DNA of 59,892 nucleotides from Gonapodya sp. JEL0774 (taxonomy: Eukaryota; Monoblepharomycota; Monoblepharidomycetes; Monoblepharidales; Gonapodyaceae). A program made the position numbers and the translations under genes. The stretch's first letter is position 1. Each line of letters starts with the position of its first letter. The stretch covers positions 1 through 59,892 of the forward strand of contig JADIIX010000116.1 in assembly GCA_027604505.1 (NCBI GenBank). The letters run 5' to 3'. The notes under the pieces were generated by a model that was not told where the DNA came from, made no database searches, and saw nothing but the letters and a program-made list of their open reading frames with translations. This document shows positions 44,011-55,227 of this stretch, piece by piece.

Positions 44011-47000
44011 ATGTTTGCGTACTTGGCAAAGAAGGCTGGTGTCTGAACTCATTTCTGAACGAACTGCCCGTGGCGCAAGTTTCGGGGCTAATGCTACCAT
44101 CCCTCATCCCCCTTGAATCCATCGTGATCCACAATCAACGATTTCCGGTCTGCAACAATCGTTTTTGGCTGCAACACATACTCTCGTATTCAGGTTGGGA
44201 TCCCCAACAACTCGCGTGTGCTTTCGCTGGGATGGGAAAACGAAGGAGGTTACATTGCGTGTGGTGGTGACGCCGGACTTCTCAAGGTCATCAAGCTGGA
44301 ATCAGGAAGCGGCACGGCCACCTCAGGAGGCTCTACTATATTTTCTGCCTCAGAGCCGGGGGTCTTGAATGAAAAACCAACGGGATCTGCCGAAAGGATC
44401 GCATCTGATGCAACGGCACAGGCGTCTGGAGGACCTTTCTCCTCTTCCACTTCGTTGACAATGAACCAAACTCTCACTGGGCATAGCCAGCATGTCACTC
44501 TTATCCGTTGGAATGCGATCTACACAAAACTCACTACTGCTGACGCGTCTGGTCTGATAATCGTTTGGATCCTCTACAAAGGCGCGTGGTATGAAGAAAT
44601 GGTGAACAATCGAGGGAAGTCCACAGTCGCAGATATGCGGTGGGACCCTGAAGGTCGAAGAATTTGCATTGCTTATCGAGACGGAACCGTCATTTCCGGG
44701 TCAGTTGATGGCGCTCGATTGTGGAGCAAGAATCTGGGTGGCTCTCCGACCAGCTTGGTGTGGTCTCCGGACGGAACTCAGCTCCTTTTTGCAATGGACT
44801 CAGGCGAAGTACAATTGTGGGACTACAATGGTGGACGTGTTGGTGTCCTGGAATCCCTGTCAAACCTCTTTGCAGGACCCGCAAAATCCTCCAACCAAGG
44901 GGCCATCACCATCTCCTCAATGGAGTGGTTCCCATACCAGTCATCATCTCCCTCTCCTTTCAGTTTAGTGACATTCCCCTCACTTGCCATCTCTCTCTCT
45001 TCTGGCACAATTCTTCTCCTCACATCACAGCGTGACCTCAATCCACTCACCATTTCAACCCCACTCTCATCCCCACTACTTGCATGGAGCTCGTCTGGTA
45101 CCGTTTTGGCAGCAGCGGGTGTGCCTCTCATCGCGACACCTCAAAATGCAATGCAAGATTCCAAAGCTGTCCCGCAGCTGCTCCTCCTTTCCCGGAATGG
45201 GACTCTCCTCCGCCACCTTCGGATTCCTGGTCGCTGTATAACCAGTTTAACGTGGGACACTTCCACGTGTGATCAACGACTAGCTGTCGGTGTGGACTCT
45301 TCCCTCTTTTTCGTGAACGTCCGATATGACAAATGGGATCAATGGGGTTGGTGCGAAGAGATGGATACCCGGCACGGTGGAGTGACACGATCAGGTGTTG
45401 GTGGAGGAACAGTGGTGTATTCCTGGAACCGAAGTAGAGAGCGACATGGAAGTCGAAAGACTGCAGATGACAATGATGCTGGGTGGGGCATCGGGTGGTG
45501 GAATGTGGAGACAGGAAGCAAAGTAGTCAAGTGAGAATTCCAAGAGTTCTGCTTGATACGGGCGGGGGCCACGTTTAAACAATCGCTCTTGTAGGTCTAT
45601 CCGCCACTTCCATTTCCTGTGCACCTCCCCCTCCTCGACACTCATCATTCACTCGTCGGCTGGGTCATTGGCTCCGCTGGCATCACTTTCCCAACCTCTA
45701 ACAGCGTCCGCGACCGCCCTGGCTAACTCGATCCCAAAAACAACTGCCACAATTACCAACCCAAACGGCACAACTGTGACCTCCCTTCAACTCGCCCCAA
45801 CCTCGTTTGTCCCCACTGCTGCCACTTTGACTTCCACACATGCTCATATCGCGTCAGGACCTTGGATTGTCTCCTGGGAGTATCGAAAACCCAAGCAAGC
45901 GTCTGGAAGTGACCTTCCAGCACCCGGAAAGAGAGCTTCAGTTATTGCCCGGATCGCGGCTTTAGATGCTGCAAGGAGGGGATCCTTTGCAGGCCAAGGC
46001 CAAAGCAATGTAATGAGTGAGGGTGTACGATGGTGGACAATCGGCGATGCATCAGAGAAGGGTTGGAATGCGGGAGCGGGCCTTGGTGGATGGACTGAAG
46101 ATGTGTGAGTACCTAGGCATAACTGACTATGTAAGCCACGAGCCCCTCTGATTCCCTTCGGCTTGCATGATCTTCTTTTCAGAACTACGGATGATCCGAT
46201 TGTCGCTCTCACTGCCTGCGAGACCACACTGATTGTAGCACGTTCTTCTGGGACACTGGTTCAGTTCTCTCTTCCAACAATAACCTTGCAACACATGTAC
46301 TCTGTTGGTTCTTCCCCCTTGCACATTTCTGTTAATTCTACAGCTACTCTCTGCGCGGTGCTCGATACCTCTAATGTCTGCCGAGTGGTTCAGCTCTCTC
46401 CAAACTCCAGCACAGCGACGTCGTCGAGTGAATTGGTCCCACTGCCGGCCGCCATGCTGCCACTAGCCCAAAAAGATGTGACATCCTTTCTCTGGTCTTC
46501 AGACCCCGACTCTCCCGAACACCTTGCCATGGTCGATAAGTCAAAGTTACTTGTCTTTAATGGGTCTCAAATGAAGCCCGAGGAGCCAGTAGCATTCAGC
46601 GGATGGCTCTTGGGGTTCAAAGGACTGGAAATTCTTGGAGTTGTGGGAATGGAGCAAGTAGCGAGGGATCCAGACGACGGTTGGGACAAAACCGTTATTG
46701 CGTCTAGAGAAACAGAGGCAATTAGGAAAGTCCGAGGTGAGAATCCTTAACAACTTTTCACTACGACATATGGTGGGATGCTTGTTTTAAAAAAAATTAT
46801 TTTGTTTCTCCAGAACTTATCTCAGATCAGGGCGTATTGGAGGCCCACGCATTTGTCGAGGCAAACCCACATCCTCGTCTTTGGAGGCTTGTAGCTGACG
46901 CTGCCCTGGACGGACTAGACTTTAACACCGCAATGAAAGCGTTCGTAAAGTGCACTGATTGGGGTGGAATAACGCTCGTGAAACGTGTTTCTAAATTGGA

Positions 47001-49036
47001 TGTGAGTACGCAGGGGTCCAGTGACCGTATTGCAAATTTCACACCTCGGATTGTGCAGGACAAACGAAAACAGCGCGCCGAAATTGCGACATACTATGGC
47101 AACTTTCACATAGCTGAATCGATCTATCTTGCCATGGAACGCCCCGATCTCGCATTTGACATGCATGTCGAAGTGGGAAACTACGAACAGGCTCTGCGTC
47201 TTGTGGAACCAAGTAAGACTACGACGTCAGGGATACCCGTACGTGAGCCTTCGCTACCGAAGCGGACCATGAGCGCATCGGTGACTGTTTCAGACAAGCA
47301 AAAATTGGATCTCTACGATCTCATGGGGGATCAATGTCGTGAGGCGAGCAATTGGAGAGAAGCGGTTGGGTGGTACAAACGTTCCAACAATGTAGCTATG
47401 CAAGTGGAAGGTCTCTATATGTCGCAGGACTGGGAAGGTTTGTCGAAAATGGTGGATGTTGTCGAGGATGGGGATGTGCTCAAGGTTTGCAAGAGAACAT
47501 CCATAGCAATGTGACGCGGTCGTTGGTGCTCACTACTTGACTTGCTCCTTAGGATTTGGCAGTTAAACTAACGACTGTGGGTATGTGGGAATCGGCAGTC
47601 GCGGCTTACCTGAAAGCTGGCGATCAGAAAGCCGCCGTTGACGCGTGCATATATCTGAATCAGGTAACTTTTGCGACTGCTTCGTCGGCTGTATAACACC
47701 ACTGTTGCTGACATTGTGGACGTATTGAAAGTGGGCCGAGGCGCTTCGACTGGCCCAAGGCGCACAAGCTGTCGAAGTACGAGGGAACCTGGAAAAGTTC
47801 GCGTGCTACCTTCTGGATCGTGGGAGGAGAATGGAATGCGTGGAACTCTATCGATGTGCGGGTATGCCAGGTCGATCAGCCACGATGCTCTACGACGTGA
47901 GTCGATCGTAAATTTCATACAACTTCATGGAGAAGGTTATCGCCGACGACAAGGACGATGGAAGCATCTGTTTATTCTGACCGCTGCTTTTTAGATGGCA
48001 AATGAAGTTGCACAAGATCCGAACGTGGAACCCCTGTCCGCGAAGAAAATGTTTGTCTTGGCGGCTCTGGAGGCCGGCCGGTACAAGGATGGGAAACGGG
48101 GCGTTGATCATGCCACAATGGCAAGTGGAAATAGCCCTGAAAGGCTTCCGACAGCTTTTGATCCACGCCAAATCTCCCTGTTAGGACGGTGGTCATGCGA
48201 CGCTCGATGCGCTGTTGACGGCGTCGGACCCGGTGGCAACTGGCCAGACAGTAAGACTACCGGAGAATCTGTGGAAGGCGGCTGAAGCGTGGCATTACTA
48301 CATGTTGGCACAAAGTCAGTTTTACGCCGGGGATGTTGAACCTGGATACGTCACGGTGAGTCGGTCACTCCTCCTGAGCTGGTCAAAAGCGTAGTCACAA
48401 GAAAGTTAAATCTTTCCACTGACAGGCCCTCCATCTGAAATCATTCGACGATGTTCTGGACCCTCGGCGAATATTCGCCCTGTTGGCTATTCTGTCATTT
48501 CAGACTGGACGCGTGGCAACTGGTGGGAAAGCTTTGGGTAAGCTCGAGAGCATGGAGAGGGCAAAAGGGGAGGCTGCAGGAGGCGAAGTGGGGAAATGGA
48601 AGGCGATGGCGAAAGAGATTTTCCAAAAGTTGGTTTCACTTGTATTGCTCCCACCTGGTTCCTCCCTCCACGACTCATACACTTATCCGTTCCCACACCT
48701 GCGCCAGATATCCCCCAAACGATGCACCTGTTCCCACATCCCTGTGCTGCAACTGCGCCTCTGAAATTCCCAGCACCAGCACCGCATGCCCGCATTGCTT
48801 TTCCACATTCTCTCTGTGCGTGGCCACGGGCCAACCCATTATCGAAGACGCGGACGTGGCTGGGCAGTTTCTGTGTGCTGGGTGTAGGCATAGGGTTGCG
48901 GGCCGCGAGTGGGCGAGGGCGGGGTACCGGTGGTGTCCTTTGGTGAGTGATAGTGAGATTGTGAGGTCTTTAGGGGAGATTTGGGTTTTGATGCTCGTTT
49001 GTGTTCCTCACTTTTTAGTGTCATACGCCAGTGTGA
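44011..49036 (+). CDS. WDR35: Intraflagellar transport protein IFT121 (WDR35)
   Basis: IFT121 is a core subunit of IFT-A, which drives retrograde transport and membrane-protein entry in cilia. Thirteen exons join in phase: 44011-44034, 44194-45530, 45595-46104, 46183-46736, 46814-47001, 47059-47484, 47553-47663, 47732-47896, 47995-48120, 48185-48355, 48426-48628, 48708-48942 and 49019-49036, giving 1355 aa (human about 1180). Matches along the length: MFAYLAKK|VGIPNN, GGYIACGGDAGLLKVIKLE, MNQTLTGHSQHVTLIRWN, DASGLIIVWILYKGAWYEEM, then WD40 repeats; later VEANPHPRLWRLVADAAL, YLAMERPDLAFDMHVEVG, QKAAVDACIYLNQ|WAEALRLA and AEAWHYYMLAQSQFYAGDVE (TPR-like). A C-terminal zinc-binding region follows (CCNCASEI, ACPHCF, CAGC, CPL|CHTPV, as in human CPLCHSPV). 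Introns 1 and 9 appear to be GC-AG. The gene implies a flagellated life stage. Confidence 0.95.
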
Positions 49037-49225
49037 ACTCAGTCGAGCGAAAATCTCATTTTCATCACGGCGTAAATAGTATCATTAAGATTAAATGTAA
49101 TGGAAAGAATCTGACGTCAATCTGGACACCAATCTGCCCCATTTTCCGCTGTCCAATGCTTTAGTATATTACACTCTGTAAAAGTTAACAATGTCCTGCA
49201 TGCTTCACAAGAGTCCATCAAGTGC

Positions 49226-49585
49226 TCAACGGAAGCCCTCAAATGTGATCCAGGCCCCCACCGCGCCCAATGCGAGAGGCCCATAAACCAGTGTGGTCTC
49301 GGATGGGGTGGCCTGGACCCCACGAAGCACCCATTCGGGCCACACCATTCGGACAAGTCCCATTGTAACACCCGCCCATCCGAGCAAAGTCATAGACGCG
49401 GGCCACCCACGCCATACATTGTGGTTCTGTACAATGGCGAGTCCCGCGACGAAGAGGACGCATCCATTGAAGTGAACGCCAGCTGCAGTGTTCCCGCGCC
49501 ATATGTGGTGATTTTTGGCTTCCGAGACTGTAATAGCCAGGAATGCAGGGCCCAAGATGCGCGCGAGGGATTTGGAGTCGAACAT
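49226..49585 (-). CDS. Small four-helix membrane protein, bacterial-like
   Basis: An intronless ORF of 119 aa starting MFDSKSLARILGPAFLAITV. About four hydrophobic segments are visible: ILGPAFLAITV, FNGCVLFVAGLAIV, SMTLLGWAGVTMGLVRMV and YGPLALGAVGAWITF. Short polar turns contain repeated His/Trp (NHHIWRG, NHNVWRGW). The layout resembles small uncharacterised integral membrane proteins that I associate mainly with bacteria (LARILGP..., NG.LLFVAGLAIV..HN). That similarity is from memory and needs a search. It is one of the few intronless genes in the window and follows IFT121 tail to tail, 190 bp away. Function is unknown. Confidence 0.65.
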   Translation of the reverse strand: MFDSKSLARILGPAFLAITVSEAKNHHIWRGNTAAGVHFNGCVLFVAGLAIVQNHNVWRGWPASMTLLGWAGVTMGLVRMVWPEWVLRGVQATPSETTLVYGPLALGAVGAWITFEGFR

Positions 49586-50033
49586 GCAGTGATTCGAGGG
49601 CCACAGGTGTAGGTATCCTTCTGAAGATGTGAAGGACGCAAGTACGGATGTTTGCGAGTCCGGGACAGGACCTAAAGTAGTCCAGGGGCAGGTGGGGATA
49701 CGCGGCTGGAAACCAAGTGAGTCATCACCAGAATTAAGCCGGTCGTAAATTCAGCCGAAGCGTTGAGAATTCAGTACTACTTCTGTAAATGTAACACAAG
49801 ATGGTAATGTAACACAAGATGAGAAGTAAGTTCATGTTAGGAATCTATGTTGGTATTTGATGTAACACCAATTCTCCCCATTCACGATCAATATTTGACT
49901 GGCTCCCTCACTCTGTTAAATAATCTATACTCTATTGAACCACCTCTTTCGCGGTTCTTTCTGTTGTTCCGTTGTTGAATTTCATTGTGAAGATACATAG
50001 TGTGGAAGACTCACAGCTTCCTCAATCTAATAA
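49586..50033. other. Intergenic between small membrane protein and MSH3
   Basis: 448 bp of divergent promoter space between the membrane protein (minus) and MSH3 (plus). It is AT-rich around 49780-49990 and holds the 16-bp direct repeat listed separately. Confidence 0.6.
49788..49821. repeat. 16-bp direct repeat, two copies
   Basis: AATGTAACACAAGATG occurs at 49788-49803 and again at 49806-49821, separated by GT. A partial third copy (TGTAACAC) lies at 49861-49868. It sits in the promoter space upstream of MSH3. It could be a small tandem duplication or binding sites. Confidence 0.85.
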
Positions 50034-53000
50034 ATGACGAAACCATCCAAAGGAACTCCAAACGGGCCAAAATTGGTGCAAAAATCGATCAGTAGCTTCT
50101 TCACGGCAAAGCCCCCACCTGCCCAGACCCCAGCTCCGGCCTCGAAGAAATTATCGAGTTCGAAGAGGAAGCTTCTGGATGATGATTCGGACGATCCCGA
50201 TTCCGAGAACCGTGAACGTGAGTGTCAATAGTTCGGACAAAATGTTGTGATTGCTCTGTTATTGACCCATTTTCGCGGTGATGGGTCCCCGAATCAATTC
50301 GCTACCTTCCGTTTTGTGAGACAGTCTCCTCATCCGAACCCTCTGCACCTCCCCGACCCACCAATCCAACTCCCAAACGCGCAAAGGTGCGCAACTTGCC
50401 TACTTTTTTCTCATCTTTTAGTTTGAGCTGGACATGGCAAGCGATTTGGAGCTGACACGGACATACTCCATAACCTCTTCCCCTCTCCCATCATACTACC
50501 CCCAGACACACGACCAATTCGATTCAGAACTTGCTCGGTCATTCGGATGGTCGCCGGTCAAAAAAGGAAGCGATGTGGCTTTATCCCACGACTCAATGAC
50601 GGAACACGATCTCACCAGCGAATGCACCACCAACAACGACACCAGCAAGGACACCACCACCGACGAAATACACATGGACCTCGACTCCACCCGACCCGAT
50701 CCTCCCGTCGCCTCACCCGCAAAGTCTGCACCCCCACCCACACCCACCAAACCGCCAATCGTGAAAACCGCCAAAGCTCGCTTGGAATGGGCAAAACGAC
50801 TCGACCTTTCGTTCCAATCGCGCTCCCCCTCTGCAGACCCCACGGCCACTTCTTCAGATCTCATGGATCTCGATGGTGACAGCGATGGTGATGAAGCAGG
50901 GTACTCGTCCAAGACCAAGGGCAAACAGCCCGCCAAGAAAAAGCCCAGTGGTTCAAAGTACACCCCCTTGGAGGAGCAGTTCGTTGAGCTGAGAAAAAAG
51001 CACCCGGACGTGCTGCTCATCATTGAAGTCGGCTATAAGTTCCGATTCTTTGATGAGGATGCCAGGGTGAGTGATGACTGCCCCCAAACCACACTCGAGT
51101 TCTATTGCCGCAAAATTACCAACCATCATCTTCCTGCCCCCGCCGACCGCCCATCGTTGGCTTATCACCACCGCTCCCCAGACCGCCTCTAAACACCTGG
51201 GTATCGTCGCCTACTTGGACCACAACTTCCTCACGTGTTCCATCCCAACCCACCGACTTCCCGTACACGTCAAGAAGCTCGTACATGCCGGATACAAGGT
51301 CGGAGTTGTCAGACAGATGTAGGTACCTCGAACAGGAGTGTGTTGGTGTGGGTCCCGCATGGACGAGGCCACAGGTCATTCTTCGCATCCCACACCACAC
51401 AACTCCAGGGAGACCGCCGCGTTGAAAAAAGCCGGGGACAACCGCAACACCCCCTTTGTTCGCAAACTCACCAACCTCTACACAACATCAACCCTCGTCG
51501 ATGACCTCGGACTCTCAGAACTCAACCCCTCTGCAGAAACCGCCGATGCCGGAGTCGACTTGCAACCCGTGGCAGGGTTCTTGGTGTGTCTGTGTGAAGA
51601 CACCGCCAGCGCGGCGGCGGCGGGCAAAGGTACCGCCAGTGGGGTTTTGGACAGGGAGAAGGTCAAGGTTGGAATCGTTGGGGTGCAACTCGCAACAGGG
51701 GATGTGGTATTTGACGAGTTTGAAGATAATGGAGTTCGAAGTAAGTCGTTGATGTGCATGTAGTGCACTCGCTCTAAAGACCACCACACGCACTAACTAC
51801 CCTCTTCGATAAGACGAACTCTCAACTCGGCTCTTACACCTCCAACCCGCTGAGATTCTCCTCCCCTCAGACCCTCTCACGGACGCCACCGAGAAACTCG
51901 TCAAGGACTACGCCAAGCGGTCGATCGCTGTAAATGGCGGTGAGGACGCGTCACGGGTTGAGCGTTTGAAGGACCCAGTGTGGAGACGAAATAGGTGCGT
52001 ATGGTGTTGTGCGGGCACGTGAAAGTTGACCAGTGTATCGGAGGCCACCATTCCTGAAATGTGCTGTAATCAACAGGGCCAAGGATTATCTGGCTCAGTT
52101 CTACACATCCTCCGACACCTCTTCACCCACTTCGACTCTCCTCATGGGGGCTGCCAGCTCTCTCCCCGACACCGTGCTGATTTGTCTGGCCGCGCTCCTC
52201 CGTTATCTGGAGGACTTCGGTCTCCGTCACGTTTTCAAGACTACCGAAAGTTTCCGCAAGTTTACAGAACGAGTTGAGATTTGTCTAAACGCAAACACAC
52301 TTCACAATCTAGAGGTGGGCGTTGCTATAAAAAAGTATTCCTTAATATGATTTGGTGAGATTCAATGCTGCAAATGTGATTCCCCACAGATATTTAGGAC
52401 ACAAGAGGGAACGGAGAAGGGTTCCTTGTTTTCACTCATGGATAATACCGTCACGGGGTTTGGAAAACGTATGCTCCGCAAGTGGGTGGGAAAGCCTCTC
52501 AAAGACAAGACGTGAGTTTGCATCCTCGAGACTGTTCGAGTGGTCATTTAAGCCTTGTGGACCGGTCAACTCATTCTCAATGGGGACGTGACTCAAAAGC
52601 GCTTTGCAATTGCGAATCGATGCTGTGGAAGAACTGGTCAGTGGAGAGTTTGGCTCCAGCGATTTTGTCTGCGGTATCGTTGTCGCCCTTAAAAGGGCTC
52701 CAGACCTAGAACGCGGGGTCGCACGAATACAATACGGCCGTGTGAGTGGAATCCCCAGAAATTCACTCTCGCAGACACTGGACTTAACTGTGTGGTTGTA
52801 CGTACAGTGCTCGCCTGCCGAGTTGTTCGCCACGCTCGTCTCATTTCAAACCCTCGCCGAGGAATTCAGCCCTTCAGATGGCAATGCCGGTTCTGTCTAC
52901 TCACCACTCATCAGAGGTATACTGGACACTGTGCCAAAAATTGCGGGAGTGGTGGAACCTTTTCTCGATGACATTGTTGGAAAGGCTGCTTTGGCCAATA

Positions 53001-54798
53001 ATAAGGAGGATTTATTTAAGGAGGGCGGTGAAAGAGAAGAGAGATGGACAGCGGTGAAGGCCGAGAAAGATGTGAGTTGGAATGAAACTAACCAGCAGCA
53101 GTCGTATTTGCTCTCTCGCTGATGGCCGGAACAAACACCAGTCGATATCGATGGTTGAATTTGAGCTTGATGAACACCTGAAAGAGATCAAGAAGAAGCT
53201 GAAGCGACCAGATCTGCAATACGTAACCGTGTCGCAAATTGATGTCAGTTGAGTTGTGAAAGCTTCGGTCTTGTATGTACGCAGAATTTACATTGTGTTC
53301 CTCCATGGCAGTACCTCATTGAAATTCGAAATAACCTGCTTTCGTCGGTGCCGTCTTCGTGGATCAAATTAAGTTCAACGAAAAGTGTCTCCCGGTTTCA
53401 TACTCCCTTCATTGTCGAGAAGATGCAGGAGCGTGAGCGGCACAAAGAACTCTTGAAGGCAGAAGCAGACAAGGCATACAAGGGGTTCCTCGAAGACATA
53501 GCCTCCGTTGGTGGTGAAATGCGTACCTGTGTTGAGAAGATTGGGACGTTCGATTGCTTAGTCAGTCTAGGTAAGTTGAGAACTAAGCAGATAATTTTCC
53601 CGGATCTTAATCGTCGGACCTTCTTTTTCTCGATTTAGCGACTGTTGCTCAGCAAACTGGTTACACGAAACCAGAATTTGTGGATGCAGCTGTGATCGAG
53701 GTCGTGCAAGGTCGACATCCGATGGTATGGTTATTGTCCGAGACCACACGAAACATTTTATTGTGTGGAACCTTTGCTTCTCAGGTGGAGGCGGTTGTAT
53801 CGAACTACGTGCCAAACGACATTCATCTCACAGGCGAGGAGCGCTGTCTCGTTGTGACTGGTCCCAACATGGGCGTGAGTCGATCAAATCTCCGATGAAA
53901 TCTGGAACGAGTGAAAGCACATCTGATGTGATCCGTAATAAAGGGGAAATCTTGTTACATCCGGGAGGTAGCCCTGATTTCCATCATGGCGCAGATTGTG
54001 AGATTGCTACAACACGCGTTTCCTCCTGAGTAAAGTTGCTCAGTTCCTTTACAACAGGGCTCTTATGTACCTGCAGAGTCCGCAAGGCTTGGACTGGTAG
54101 ATGCTATTTTCACCAGGATGGGCGCTTCAGGTACGCTCAACTGGTGATGCCCATGTGAAAATGGGTGTCTTATCAGCATTGTCCTCTTTCAGACAATATT
54201 CAAAAGGGACAATCGACCTTCATGACGGAACTAGTGGAGACTTCGGAAATCCTTCAACTCGCGACTGAACGATCCCTCGTAATTCTAGATGAGTTGGGAA
54301 GGGGCACAGTGAGTCCAAAAACACCTGATGATTTTTTCGAAATCAATTCATAGCTGATTTCTCGTCCCCTCTCTGTTGCATTAGTCAACACACGACGGAC
54401 AAGCAATTGCCATCGCAACGTTATCGCACCTTGTCCTGAGTGTGCGGAGCCTAACCTTGTTTGTCACACATTACCCCTCAGTGGGTTCTCTTGAGAAACA
54501 GCACCCCCGTATTGTACGCAATGCCCACATGGGATACCTTGAAGCAGAAAACGAAGAGGTGGTCTTCTTATACAAGTTAACTCCAGGTCTAGCTCACAGG
54601 TCCTATGGACTAAATGTGGCTCGCCTGGCTGGTTTACCCAAATCTGTCTTAGAAAGTGCCGAAAAGATGTCAAGTGAGATGGAACACGACGTTGAAGGAA
54701 GGAAAGCCATCGTGTTGTGCAAAGCATTTGCAAAATTGCTTTGTGGGGGTCAGTGCACCCAAGAAGTTTTGGAGAGACTAAGATCAATGATTTCGTAG
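50034..54798 (+). CDS. MSH3: DNA mismatch repair protein MSH3
   Basis: MSH3 pairs with MSH2 as MutS-beta to recognise insertion/deletion loops. Eighteen exons join in phase (first 50034-50217, last 54385-54798; the Walker A is split between 53785-53874 and 53944-53997), giving 1166 aa. The N-terminus has a PCNA-binding PIP box (QKSISSFF at residues 16-23) and a disordered linker. MutS domain [54 protein letters not shown] and [20 protein letters not shown]. This matches MSH3 (YTPLE.Q..., AALKAIGDNR) rather than MSH6. Domains II-IV follow ([40 protein letters not shown]). ATPase: [57 protein letters not shown] and [13 protein letters not shown]. All catalytic residues look intact. The end at 54798 is convergent with the coiled-coil gene. 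Confidence 0.95.
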
Positions 54799-55227
54799 GG
54801 AATCAATCATATATGCCTAAAAATTATGGACAAAATTGCAATTGTAGTATTATATTCCAGTAATTGATCGTTCAGTCCCCGAAATGTCATGTTCCGCCTG
54901 CCGATCCAGTTGCTGTGCTATGACTTTCATCGGTGCGATTATCCGTCTGAGCTTCGTGATACATTTGCCCGTTGCCTCTGTTGATGGAGTGTCTGTCTTG
55001 AATCGATGATTCTGTTCCACTCGTGGGGGCTGTGTCGTCGATGGATGCCAAACCGCGGGCCGTGTTGGAGCTACCGGCGGATACGGTCCGATGCGTTTGG
55101 ATCTCCTGGCGAGCAGACAAGCTGTGTTCGGCATGAGAAGATGACTCGACGGCAGCACGTGTTTCAGCCGGTCCCGGAGAGATTTGGTTTGGTTCTGTGC
55201 ATCAAATTCATAAAGTTACTGTTGCGT
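54799..55227. other. Convergent intergenic region
   Basis: 429 bp between the 3' ends of MSH3 and the coiled-coil gene. The minus frame 55158-54850 is open for about 100 codons but shows no recognisable protein; it is probably 3' UTR. Confidence 0.55.
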
